This document shows, in pieces, positions 51,347 to 60,600 of a stretch of 64,000 bases of DNA. A program made the translations under genes and the position numbers. Within the stretch, counting starts at the first letter, position 1; the number at the start of each line of letters is the position of its first letter. The stretch is from assembly GCA_934476515.1 (NCBI GenBank), contig CAKSNZ010000003.1, forward strand, positions 86,473 through 150,472, written 5' to 3'. This DNA comes from an uncultured Ruminococcus sp. (GTDB lineage Bacteria; Bacillota; Clostridia; Oscillospirales; Acutalibacteraceae). The notes beneath the pieces are model-generated. The model saw only the letters and a program-made list of their open reading frames with translations, was not told where the DNA came from and searched no databases.

Positions 51347-54112
51347 ATGTCACAGGATTACAATAAGACTTTAAATCTTCCTAAGACTGACTTCCCTATG
51401 AGAGCAGGACTTCCAAAGAGTGAACCTGTAACTCTAAAGGGTTGGGAAGATAACAAGATTTATGACAAGTTAATGAAGAAAAATGATGGTAAGCCATTAT
51501 TCGTATTGCATGATGGTCCTCCATATGCAAATGGTGATATCCATCTAGGTCATGCTTTAAACAAGATTCTTAAGGACTTTATTGTTCGTCAAAAGAATAT
51601 GGCCGGTTTCAAAGCACCATATGTTCCGGGTTGGGATACTCATGGTCTTCCAACTGAACTAAAGGCCAGACAAAAGGCCGGTGTTGGTAATTCAGCAGAA
51701 ATCTCTATTGTTGAACTTCGTAAAATGTGCGAAGAATTCGTTACAGGTTATATTAATGACCAGCGTACACAGTTTAAGAGATTAGGTGTTATCGGCGAAT
51801 GGGATAACCCATATATTACACTAAAGCATGAATTTGAAGCAGAACAGATTAGAGTATTTGCTGATATGGCTACAAAGGGCTATATCTATAAGGGACTAAA
51901 GCCTGTATATTGGTGTCCTGAATGTAAAACAGCTCTAGCTGAAGCTGAAATCGAATATGCTGAAGATCCTTGTCATTCTATTTATGTTAAATTCAATGTA
52001 ACTGATGATAAGGGTGTATTCTCAAACTTGGGAATTGACCCATCAAAGGTTAAGTTTGTTATTTGGACAACTACAACATGGACATTACCTGCTAATGTTG
52101 CTATTTGTGTTGGTCCTAGATATGAATATTCTATCATCAAAACAGGTGATGAATATCTTGTAATGGCTACTGAACTTTATAAGAATGCAATGGAAGTTGC
52201 TGAAGTTACAGATTATGAAGTAGTAGCTACTGTAAAGGGTAGTGAACTTGAATACATCAAGACTGCTCATCCGTTCCTAGACAGAGAGTCTCTTGTTATT
52301 GTCGGTGACCATGTTACTCTAGAAAGTGGTACAGGTTGTGTTCATACTGCTCCCGGTCATGGTGTTGATGACTTTAATGTATGCCAGAACTATCCTGAAA
52401 TTCCTACAATTTGTCCTGTTGACTCTAACGGTGTTCTTACTGAAGAAGCAGGTCAGTTTGCAGGTTTAACAACTGATGAAGCTAATAAGAAGATTGCTAT
52501 GTTCCTTGATGAACAAGGCTCTCTATTCGCACTAAAAAAGATTATCCACCAGTATCCTCACTGTTGGAGATGTAAGACACCTATCCTATTTAGAGCTACT
52601 GACCAGTGGTTCTGTTCTGTTGATGACTTTAAGGATGAAGCAGTTGAAGCTATTAATAATGTTAAGTGGATTCCTTCATGGGGTCGTGACAGAATTACAA
52701 ATATGGTTAGAGAAAGAAAAGACTGGTGTATTTCTCGTCAGAGAAAATGGGGTGTGCCTATTCCAATCTTCTTCTGTAAAGAATGTGGCGAAGCTCATAT
52801 TGATAAGGATGCTATGTATGCAGTAGCTGACCTATTTGAAAAAGAAGGTTCTAATGCTTGGTATAATCATACTGCTGCTGAAATTTTACCTGCAGGTACA
52901 AAGTGTAAGAAGTGTGGTTGTACTGAATTTGATAAAGAAAAAGACATTATGGATGTTTGGTTCGATAGTGGTTCTTCTCACGCTGCTGTTGTTAGAAAGA
53001 GAGATAACCTACAGTTCCCTGCAGACCTATATCTGGAAGGTAATGACCAGTACAGAGGTTGGTTCCAGTCTTCACTTCTAACTTCTGTTGCAACAAATGG
53101 TGTTGCACCTTATAAGGCCGTTCTTACTCATGGTATGATTCTTGATGAAGAAAAGAGAAAGATGAGTAAGTCACTTGGTAACGGTATCAGCCCTCAAGAT
53201 GTTATTAAGCAGTACGGTGCTGATGTACTAAGACTTTGGGTTGCTTCTACCGACTATCAGTCTGATGTTCATATTTCAAATGATATTCTAAAGCAGATTT
53301 CTGAATCATACAGAAAGATTAGAAATACTGCAAGATATATCCTAGGTAATATTTCTGACTTTAATCCGGACGAAAATTCTGTTGCTATTGATGAACTATT
53401 ACCAATGGATAAGTGGGCACTTGTTAAGCTAAATGAACTTATTAACAAGGTAGCAAATGCTTATGATAACTATGAATTCCATCAGGTTTATCATTCAGTA
53501 AGAAACTTCTGTGTTGTTGATATGTCTAACTTCTATCTAGATGTTCTTAAGGATAGACTATACACAGAAAAGAAAGAAAGTCATTCAAGAAGAGCTGCTC
53601 AGACAACTATCTATATCATTCTTGATTCATTAACAAGAATGATTGCTCCTATCCTAGCTTATACTTCTGATGAAATTTGGAAGTATATTCCACATAGAGC
53701 ATCTGACGATGGTGAATGTGTAATGTTTAACGAAATGCCAAAGCCTGTTGAAATTAATGTTTCAGATGACTTTATGGCTAAGTGGGATAAGATTCACGAT
53801 TTAAGAGATGATGTTAAGAAAGCTCTTGAAGAAGCAGTTAAGGAAAAGAAACTTAAGAAGTCACTTGATGCTAAGATTATTCTTAATGCCAGTGGTGATG
53901 AACTTGAATTTATCAAGTCTGTAGAACCTGAACTAAAGAATGTATTTATTGTTTCAGGCGTAGAAGTAGTAGATAATGGTTCAGATACTAAGATTGATGT
54001 TGAACTAGCTGATGGTGAAAAGTGCGAAAGATGTTGGGAACATTCAGTTACTGTTGGTGCTGATCCTGTACATCCAACTCTTTGTCAGAGATGTGTAAAT
54101 GTTCTTAAATAA
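51347..54112 (+). CDS. ileS: Isoleucyl-tRNA synthetase
   Basis: Class I synthetase charging tRNA-Ile. It has the HIGH-type motif [19 protein letters not shown] (about residue 60), an editing domain with [28 protein letters not shown], and the KMSKS loop [15 protein letters not shown] (about residue 600). The C-terminal zinc site is [10 protein letters not shown]...CQRC. At 921 residues it is the shorter type seen in many bacteria. ATG 51347 follows GGAGAGAAG; the in-frame TTG 51332 lies inside that site. No T-box leader separates it from divIVA. Confidence 0.97.
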   Translation: MSQDYNKTLNLPKTDFPMRAGLPKSEPVTLKGWEDNKIYDKLMKKNDGKPLFVLHDGPPYANGDIHLGHALNKILKDFIVRQKNMAGFKAPYVPGWDTHGLPTELKARQKAGVGNSAEISIVELRKMCEEFVTGYINDQRTQFKRLGVIGEWDNPYITLKHEFEAEQIRVFADMATKGYIYKGLKPVYWCPECKTALAEAEIEYAEDPCHSIYVKFNVTDDKGVFSNLGIDPSKVKFVIWTTTTWTLPANVAICVGPRYEYSIIKTGDEYLVMATELYKNAMEVAEVTDYEVVATVKGSELEYIKTAHPFLDRESLVIVGDHVTLESGTGCVHTAPGHGVDDFNVCQNYPEIPTICPVDSNGVLTEEAGQFAGLTTDEANKKIAMFLDEQGSLFALKKIIHQYPHCWRCKTPILFRATDQWFCSVDDFKDEAVEAINNVKWIPSWGRDRITNMVRERKDWCISRQRKWGVPIPIFFCKECGEAHIDKDAMYAVADLFEKEGSNAWYNHTAAEILPAGTKCKKCGCTEFDKEKDIMDVWFDSGSSHAAVVRKRDNLQFPADLYLEGNDQYRGWFQSSLLTSVATNGVAPYKAVLTHGMILDEEKRKMSKSLGNGISPQDVIKQYGADVLRLWVASTDYQSDVHISNDILKQISESYRKIRNTARYILGNISDFNPDENSVAIDELLPMDKWALVKLNELINKVANAYDNYEFHQVYHSVRNFCVVDMSNFYLDVLKDRLYTEKKESHSRRAAQTTIYIILDSLTRMIAPILAYTSDEIWKYIPHRASDDGECVMFNEMPKPVEINVSDDFMAKWDKIHDLRDDVKKALEEAVKEKKLKKSLDAKIILNASGDELEFIKSVEPELKNVFIVSGVEVVDNGSDTKIDVELADGEKCERCWEHSVTVGADPVHPTLCQRCVNVLK

Positions 54113-54125
54113 TAAATAACTAATT

Positions 54126-54160
54126 ACGGTGCACATTCTGTTGTGGTGTGCACCGTTTTT
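54126..54160 (+). terminator. Terminator after ileS
   Basis: Perfect 10-bp stem ACGGTGCACA/TGTGCACCGT (54126-54135 with 54147-54156), 11-base loop, then TTTTT. Confidence 0.85.
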
Positions 54161-54177
54161 ATTAATGAGGTGAAAAG

Positions 54178-54654
54178 TTGGTAGCGTTATCTCTTGCTAT
54201 AGCCGGTTTAGTTGTTATTATAGACCAGGTTATTAAATATTTTGTAGCTATGTATTTACCACAAGCCGGTGTTGTTACTGCAATTCCACATTTATTAGAT
54301 TTAAATTATGTTGAAAATCGTGGTGTTGCTTTTGGTATGTTTGAAAATATGAGGTGGATTTTTGTTGCTCTAACTTCAGTTATTATTGTAATTCTACTTT
54401 ATATAATCATTTTCAAAAAGATTAAGTCTAAAATGTTTTTAATATCATCAGCATTGATTATTGGTGGTGGTATAGGTAATTTAATTGATAGAGTCCTTTA
54501 TGGATATGTAATAGACTATTTGCAACTTTCTTTTTTCAGTCCAGTATGCAACTTTGCCGATTATGCAGTTACGGTTGGTACAGTACTGCTTGTAATTTAT
54601 CTACTATTTATGTCTGATAGTTCTAAGAAGGAGAATAAGGTTGAACATTCTTAA
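54178..54654 (+). CDS. lspA: Lipoprotein signal peptidase LspA (TTG start)
   Basis: Membrane aspartic peptidase that cuts the signal peptide from lipidated prolipoproteins. Four membrane segments are clear in 158 residues. IDQVIKYFV and NYVENRGVAFGMFE are the conserved N-half parts. The catalytic pair is Asp113 (GNLIDRVLYGYVIDYL) and Asp128 (CNFADYAV). Start TTG 54178, 7 bases after GAGG (54167-54170). The rluD-type gene overlaps its end by 14 bases. The window itself encodes at least one predicted lipoprotein substrate at 63.3 kb. Confidence 0.95.
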   Translation: MVALSLAIAGLVVIIDQVIKYFVAMYLPQAGVVTAIPHLLDLNYVENRGVAFGMFENMRWIFVALTSVIIVILLYIIIFKKIKSKMFLISSALIIGGGIGNLIDRVLYGYVIDYLQLSFFSPVCNFADYAVTVGTVLLVIYLLFMSDSSKKENKVEHS

Positions 54655-55552
54655 TTACATTATTGAAAATGAAAATCAAGAAGTTAGAGCTGATAAGTTT
54701 CTTTCTGATACTATAGAAGATATGTCTAGGTCATCAGTTGCATCAATTATTGAAGATGGTGGACTGTTGGTTAATGATAAATTACAAAACAAAAAGTATA
54801 AACTAAAAATCGGTGATAAAGTCCAATTTACTGTTCCTGACCCTGTAGAGTATACTGTTGAGGCAGAAGAAATACCACTTGATATTGTTTATGAAGATAG
54901 TGATTTGTTGGTAGTAAATAAACCTAAGGGTATGGTTGTTCATCCTGCACCGGGGAATTATACAGGTACTTTAGTAAATGCACTGCTTTATCACTGTAAA
55001 GATTCCTTATCAGGTATCAATGGTGTACTAAGACCCGGTATTGTCCATAGAATAGATAAAAATACAAGTGGCCTTTTGATTGTAGCAAAGAATGATTTTG
55101 CTCATAATAGACTTGCTGAACAAATTAAGGAACATAGCTTTAAGCGTGAATACCAAGCCATTGTATATGGCAATGTTAAAGAAAATGGTACAGTGGATGC
55201 ACCTATTGGCAGAAGTAAAAAAGATAGAAAGAAAATGTGTATTACCTATGAAAATTCTAAGAATGCAGTAACTCATTATGAAGTTATACAGAGTTATGGT
55301 AATTTTACTCATATTAAATGTATCTTAGAAACAGGCAGAACACATCAGATTAGGGTTCATATGGCTTCAATCGGTCATCCGGTAGCAGGTGATGATGTAT
55401 ATGGACCTAAGAAAGTTATTACAAAGCTAAATGGTCAATGCTTACATGCAAAGGTTATTGGCTTTATCCATCCAAGAACAGAGGAGTATATGGAGTTCAA
55501 TTCTGAACTTCCGGAATATTTTCAGAAATTCTTGCAAGAAATTCAACAATAA
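54641..55552 (+). CDS. rluD: RluD-type 23S rRNA pseudouridine synthase (TTG start)
   Basis: RluA/RluD-family enzyme that makes pseudouridines, most likely in 23S rRNA. An N-terminal S4 domain (about 15-75) has RADKFLSDTIEDMSRSSV. The catalytic domain has VVNKPKGMVVHPAPGN, and the nucleophile Asp139 in GIVHRIDKNTSGLL. LETGRTHQIRVHMASIGHPV and GDDVYGPK come near the end. Length of 303 is normal. TTG 54641 follows AAGGAG; the gene overlaps lspA by 14 bases, the standard lspA-rluD (ylyB) pair. Confidence 0.93.
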   Translation: MNILNYIIENENQEVRADKFLSDTIEDMSRSSVASIIEDGGLLVNDKLQNKKYKLKIGDKVQFTVPDPVEYTVEAEEIPLDIVYEDSDLLVVNKPKGMVVHPAPGNYTGTLVNALLYHCKDSLSGINGVLRPGIVHRIDKNTSGLLIVAKNDFAHNRLAEQIKEHSFKREYQAIVYGNVKENGTVDAPIGRSKKDRKKMCITYENSKNAVTHYEVIQSYGNFTHIKCILETGRTHQIRVHMASIGHPVAGDDVYGPKKVITKLNGQCLHAKVIGFIHPRTEEYMEFNSELPEYFQKFLQEIQQ

Positions 55553-55577
55553 ATTGTGATATTTTTTGTAAAAACAC

Positions 55578-55606
55578 TTGCACAATACAAATTATTGTGT
55601 TATTAT
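55578..55606 (+). promoter_or_regulatory. Promoter of rplS with a palindrome in the spacer
   Basis: TTGCAC (55578-55583), 17-base spacer, TATTAT (55601-55606). The inverted repeat CACAATA-CAAAT-TATTGTG (55581-55599) fills the space between the two boxes. Confidence 0.65.
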
Positions 55607-55610
55607 ATAT

Positions 55611-55715
55611 AGGCATTTGGAATCTGTCGTTATACGATAGGAGTCAAATCGAGGTCATTGACCGAAAATTTGAAGCGGGTATTCCTCTGCTACATAGGCA
55701 AGAATATCTGAAATT
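55611..55715 (+). ncRNA. L19-leader-like structured 5' region of rplS
   Basis: About 100 bases between the promoter and rplS can fold with GGAAT (near 55619) pairing to ATTCC (55681-55685). Inside it are CGTTATACG and a GAGGTCATTGACC hairpin. Position and size fit the Firmicutes L19 leader thought to mediate feedback by L19. The assignment is by context and folding by eye only. Confidence 0.6.
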
Positions 55716-55730
55716 ACAGGAGGAAATAAA

Positions 55731-56078
55731 ATGGACGCATTAAAAACTATTGCAGCAGCTTCAATGAAAGAATCTTTCCCAGAATTCAGTGTTGGTGATA
55801 CAGTAAAGGTATCAGTTAATATTCGTGAAGGTGAAAGAGAAAGAATCCAGATGTTCGAAGGAACTGTTATCGCTAAGAAGGGTAGTGGCGTTGCTGAAAC
55901 TTTCACAGTAAGAAGAGTTTCTTACGGTGTTGGTATCGAAAGAGTATTCCCAGTACACTCACCAAACGTTGTTGACGTTAAGGTTGTTAGATACGGTAAG
56001 GTTCGTAGAAGTAAGCTATATTACCTAAGAGATAGAGTAGGTAAGGCTGCTAAGGTTAAGGAACAAATCAAAAAGTAA
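55731..56078 (+). CDS. rplS: 50S ribosomal protein L19 (bL19)
   Basis: 115-residue large-subunit protein at the 30S-50S interface. Family sequences are [20 protein letters not shown] with one residue changed ([19 protein letters not shown]), [39 protein letters not shown] and [23 protein letters not shown] precedes the start. trmD and rimM, often next to rplS, are not here. It ends at its own terminator. Confidence 0.98.
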   Translation: MDALKTIAAASMKESFPEFSVGDTVKVSVNIREGERERIQMFEGTVIAKKGSGVAETFTVRRVSYGVGIERVFPVHSPNVVDVKVVRYGKVRRSKLYYLRDRVGKAAKVKEQIKK

Positions 56079-56082
56079 TTAA

Positions 56083-56107
56083 AGGGGACTTCACGTCCCT
56101 TTTTTTA
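56083..56107 (+). terminator. Terminator of rplS
   Basis: GGGGAC-TTCAC-GTCCCT hairpin followed by TTTTTTT. Confidence 0.85.
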
Positions 56108-56135
56108 CTATATGAAAAAGACGAAGAGAGATATA

Positions 56136-56684
56136 ATGGATAATAATTATACAATTAAGACAAAATCAGCACCTAATTGGATATATGATTGGACTAAGTC
56201 AATTATTTCAGTAATTTTTGTTGTTCTGATTATTCTTACTTTCTTTTTTAGAATTGTAAATGTTGACGGAACATCAATGTACAGTACTCTTTATGATGGT
56301 GATAAACTATTTGTTTCAAGTTTTCTATATACACCTACTGATGGTGATATTGTTATTATCAGTCATGGTCAGTATTTGGATGAACCTATTGTTAAGAGAG
56401 TTATTGCTACTGAAGGTCAAACATTAAAGATTGATTTTGATAAGCAAAAGGTTTATGTTGATGGTAAGGAACTTAATGAACCTTATGTATCATCAGAACT
56501 AATTCAAGGTGATGCTAAGATTCCTGAGATTATACCTGAAGGTAAAATCTTTGTAATGGGTGACAACAGATATGTTTCTAAAGATAGCAGATATGTTGAA
56601 GTAGGATTAATTAATGTGAAAGATGTTATCGGTAAAGCACAGTTTACATTATTCCCATTTGACCATGCAAAATACTTATACTGA
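56136..56684 (+). CDS. lepB: Type I signal peptidase, first of a tandem pair
   Basis: Membrane-bound S26 peptidase that cuts Sec signal peptides. One N-terminal membrane helix (about residues 20-40) precedes the catalytic Ser47 in VDGTSMYSTL, then Lys87 in EPIVKRVIATEGQ, and the conserved VMGDNRYVSKDSRY. About 182 residues, normal for Gram-positives. I start at ATG 56136, with AAGAGAGAT upstream. ATG 56112 lies right behind the rplS terminator without a ribosome site. The catalytic domain is close to that of the next gene, so the two arose by duplication. Confidence 0.93.
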   Translation: MDNNYTIKTKSAPNWIYDWTKSIISVIFVVLIILTFFFRIVNVDGTSMYSTLYDGDKLFVSSFLYTPTDGDIVIISHGQYLDEPIVKRVIATEGQTLKIDFDKQKVYVDGKELNEPYVSSELIQGDAKIPEIIPEGKIFVMGDNRYVSKDSRYVEVGLINVKDVIGKAQFTLFPFDHAKYLY

Positions 56685-56695
56685 TAGGTGATACT

Positions 56696-57313
56696 ATGCA
56701 AAGCAGAAAAAAAGAAAAGTATTTTGATAAGTCTGATAAAAAAACAGAAACAAAAGTTAATAATAAGGAAAATTACATAGTTGTCAATAATAATCCTACT
56801 GTTGGATTTTTCTATTATCTGGCAAGAGCAATTATAATGGCTGTTGTTGTGATTATCATTATTCTTACTTTCTTCTTAAGAATTGTAAATGTTGATGGTA
56901 GATCAATGATGAATACACTTCTTGATAATGATAAGGTAATTGTTACTAATTTTATGTACACACCTAAGGATAACGACATTGTTGTTATCAGCCATGCTAA
57001 GGAATATGATAAGCCTATTATTAAGAGAGTAATTGCAACTGAAGGACAAAGTCTTAAAATTGATTTTGAAAATCAGAAGGTCTATGTTGATGGCACATTA
57101 ATTGATGAACCTTATGTTAGTTCTGAACTAAAAGAAGGTAATACAGAAATTCCATCAGTAATACCTAAAGGCAAAGTATTTGTAATGGGTGATAATAGAT
57201 TAGACTCACTAGATAGTCGTTATTCAGAAATTGGTCTTATTGATGAAGAAAATATTATTGGTAAAGCTCAGTTCGTTGTTTTGCCAATTACACGAATTCA
57301 ATATTTGTATTGA
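56696..57313 (+). CDS. lepB: Type I signal peptidase, second of a tandem pair
   Basis: Paralogue of the preceding gene with the same order: membrane helix (about 42-63), catalytic Ser70 in VDGRSMMNTL, Lys110 in KPIIKRVIATEGQ, and VMGDNRLDSLDSRYSEIGLI. It has an extra Lys/Glu-rich cytoplasmic head of about 35 residues. TAGGTGAT precedes the start, 11 bases after the first copy. The shared blocks IVNVDG, IVKRVIATEGQ/IIKRVIATEGQ and the DEPYVSSEL-type segment show recent duplication. The head and residues near the Ser differ, so the two may prefer different substrates. Confidence 0.93.
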   Translation: MQSRKKEKYFDKSDKKTETKVNNKENYIVVNNNPTVGFFYYLARAIIMAVVVIIIILTFFLRIVNVDGRSMMNTLLDNDKVIVTNFMYTPKDNDIVVISHAKEYDKPIIKRVIATEGQSLKIDFENQKVYVDGTLIDEPYVSSELKEGNTEIPSVIPKGKVFVMGDNRLDSLDSRYSEIGLIDEENIIGKAQFVVLPITRIQYLY

Positions 57314-57319
57314 TGATTG

Positions 57320-57347
57320 CACCTTTTCATTTTGAAAAGGTGTTTTT
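57320..57347 (+). terminator. Terminator of the signal peptidase pair
   Basis: Perfect 9-bp stem CACCTTTTC/GAAAAGGTG with loop ATTTT, then TTTTT. Confidence 0.85.
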
Positions 57348-57370
57348 ATTTATAAAATGAAAAATAATAC

Positions 57371-57399
57371 TTGATTTTTTGATAAATACAAGTTATAAT
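57371..57399 (+). promoter_or_regulatory. Promoter of the tRNA-Ser gene
   Basis: TTGATT (57371-57376), 17-base spacer, TATAAT (57394-57399), 12 bases before the tRNA. Confidence 0.75.
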
Positions 57400-57411
57400 A
57401 AATAACGTTGT

Positions 57412-57504
57412 GGAGAGTTGTCCGAGATGGCCGAAGGAGCACGATTGGAAATCGTGTAAACCATTAAAGTGGTTTCGAGGGTTCGAATCCCTTGCTCTCC
57501 GCCA
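57412..57504 (+). tRNA. tRNA-Ser (anticodon GGA)
   Basis: 93 bases with the 7-bp acceptor GGAGAGT/GCTCTCC, G discriminator and encoded CCA (57502-57504). The anticodon arm is CACGA-TTGGAAA-TCGTG with GGA as anticodon, reading UCC and UCU. A long variable arm (ACCATTAAAGTGGT region) marks a class II tRNA, and the T-arm has GGTTCGAATCC. The Rhs locus begins about 120 bases after its 3' end. Confidence 0.97.
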
Positions 57505-57529
57505 AGTGATATATCAAAAACCCAGTAGT

Positions 57530-57595
57530 TATCGCACTTTTAGCCATTTTGGTTATGGTGCGATATTTACTTTTGTGGCTAAGATTTTTGTGGCT
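57530..57595. repeat. Hairpin and direct repeat between tRNA-Ser and the Rhs gene
   Basis: TATCGCAC (57530-57537) pairs with GTGCGATA (57558-57565), and inside it TAGCC pairs with GGTTA, giving a long imperfect hairpin. Two copies of TTTTGTGGCT follow at 57571-57580 and 57586-57595. It might be a terminator remnant or a recombination scar. Confidence 0.6.
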
Positions 57596-57625
57596 CTATA
57601 ATAAATGTTGGGGTAAGAAAAATAG

Positions 57626-60600
57626 AGCCTACGAAAAAAATATAAAAAAGTAGAGCATAAATTTGAAAAATCGGTTAAAAAAACAGATAAATATTATGTA
57701 TATACTGACTCTGATGCAGTTGACCATTATTTTAAAATTGTTTATGGTGAAACAGAACTAAATGATGAAGACGATTTAGGCTATACATTAAAAGTACAGA
57801 ATAACAAACTTACTATTGAAAGCGATAGAGTTGAAGTATATGATATTCCAAATAACAATGGTGTATCATATATAAAGTCAGAAACTGACCCTGATAATAG
57901 TAAAAATACAATTACATATACATATGATTCTTCCGGTTATCTTTCAGAGATAACAAGTACATTGCATAAATATCATGTATACTACAATGTAGTAACTGAT
58001 AGTGATGGTTCTACAAGAAGATGTTATTCAAAGATTACTGTAGATTCTGATGATGCAGCATATTTCATCTACTATTCAGGTTGTACTTTGCCATATGGTA
58101 TTAAGTTTATTGATAATAAATGGACAACATTTGAATATAGTAACAATTACCTAAGTGTTGTAAAATATCATTTTAATGATGATATTAATTCTGAAAACGG
58201 TATGAAAATGCAGTTTACATATTCAAATGGCAAGGTAACAAAAGCTGCTGAATACGGCTACAACACCTCAACAGGTAGTTATGAAGAAGGTAACTATCTA
58301 AAGATGGTTTACGGTACACATGAAAGCAGTATTGATAAATATAATAAAGGTTATAACACAACTACTTTCATTGATAGAAACGGTAGAAGTGAAACATATA
58401 CATTTGATGAATATGGTAATACAATAACTAAATTAAATGAGTATGGATATATAGAAGAAGGTGAGGGTGGTTCCGGACTATCAGCAATGGGTGGCTCAGA
58501 TTCATATACACGCAACTATATTGATGAATCCAGTCACTTTGATAGTTTAGGTAGTAATCATTATTATAAAAAGTCTAATGAGAGTATCAAAACAGAAAAT
58601 AGTTCAGGTGGTACTGCATCAGTAGATACAGGAATTTATTATTTTGGTGGTAACTCACTAAAAATCACACATAATGCTAAGTCAACAAACCAGTTCTATA
58701 CTTCTATTAATCATGATATGAATATAAGTGATTATAACCTTTCAGCAGGTGACACAGTTACATTATCAGGCTATGTGTATATTGATAAAGCTCTAAAAGC
58801 AGGTACTCGTGATGGTCAAAAGGGTGCAATGCTAAAATTAAAAACATTTGACCCATCAGGTTCAGTAATTAGTGATGATAACAGTGTTGCTTTATTAGAA
58901 ACAACGACTGCGTCAAAGTGGCAAAGAATCAGTTTGACTGTTACGTTACCTAAGAACACTTCAAAGATAAGATTTTATTGTGCATTGAGAAATGCAAGTG
59001 GTTCAGTATGGTTTGATTGTTTGCAACTTGAAAAAGGCAAAGTTATGAATGACTACAATGCTCTTTCATACAGTGATTTCGGTGCAAACAATTGGAAAAG
59101 TGAACAAAATAAATGGTATAATCAAAGTGGAGATATTGTAACTGAGAATACAATCAAAGGTAGTGGTGGAGAACCTGCACCAACTGTTGATACAACAGTT
59201 GAGGAAACCACAGATTCTACAGCACAAACTTATACTTCTATTGAAACTGAAACAGAACCATATGGTAATATTGAAAAAACCGATGGTAACAAAAAGATTT
59301 ATCAACAAGGTTTTGTAACAAGGAAGTATAAAAGAACTTACGAATCTACAACTGAAAATGCAACCGATGATAATGATACTACTGATGATAATACTGAGAG
59401 TGACAATAATTCACTAAAGGATAAGCATATTTATCAATCTGTAAATGTCAATAGAGCTAATGTGGTATTTAATATTTCAGGTACTGCAAAGGCAAACTCA
59501 GTTCCGTTAACTACAGATAACAGAACTTTTGGTATAGCACTAAAAATTAATTATGCCGATAATACAACTGAAGACCATTATCAAGAGTATAATGCTTATA
59601 CTTCAGCAGAACAGTCTGTTACCTTATCAGTAACACCGGAAGAAGCAAATAAAATTATAAAAACAGTTGACTTTGCTTTCGTTTATGGTTACAATAAGAA
59701 CATAATGGAAGTTAAGAATGCAATGCTTAACTTTGCAGAGAATTTGGTTTTTGAGAAAAAAGATGGTAACTCAAATGATAACACAAATAATTCAGCTGAA
59801 CCTGTTGATGAAAGTGTAGTATCTGAAACCCTAGACACATCAAAAGATTATATGGAAAATTCTGTAGAATACGATTCAACAGAAAACTATATAACTAAAG
59901 AAACTGATGATGCAGGTAATACAACTGAGTATTCATATGATAAAAATGGAAACCAAACATCAGTAAAAGATGGCAAAGGCAATGTTACTTCCTATGGTTA
60001 TGATATTCAGGGTAATACTACTTCTATTTCAAATGGTAATTCATCCAACACATATATTTACAATAATCAAAACCAGCTTTCTTCTATAAAGCATAATAGT
60101 TTTGCTTATAACTTTAACTACACAATTTATAATAAATTGTTAGAAGTAAAAGTTGGAAATAAGAGTATTGTAAAATATAACTATAATAGTAATAACGGTA
60201 ACTTAGAATCAATAAGTTATGGTAACGGTGGTTTTTACAGATATCATTATGACCGTTATGATAGAATTATTTTAGTTACAGGTGCAGGATATGATGTTGT
60301 TTCATATGAATACAACAAGAAAGGTCTTGTAACCAGAGAACATGATTATTGGTTAAACCAAACTACTAATTACTATTATGATTGCAATGGTAATCTTGTA
60401 TCAAAAACTTCAGAAACTATTGATAGTGAAGACAGTGTAAAGTTAGTTCAAAATATCTCCTTAGATGAAAATGGAAATACAGTAGAGCAAACTAACATAA
60501 ATGAAAGATACAAGACTATTAAGCGTGGAACAGATGATAACGATGATGAATTTGTAGAATATATCAGTGGTGATGGAAATACTCCAAGAAATGTAAAAGT

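Noticed and set aside
57482-57504. tRNA-Ser 3' end as an integrase attachment site with a second copy downstream
   Set aside because: I found no repeat of the tRNA 3' end up to 64000 and no integrase gene. The boundary remains notable, but attachment-site insertion is unsupported within the window.
57410-57601. Open frame of 63 codons on the plus strand
   Set aside because: It runs through the tRNA-Ser gene and the hairpin behind it.
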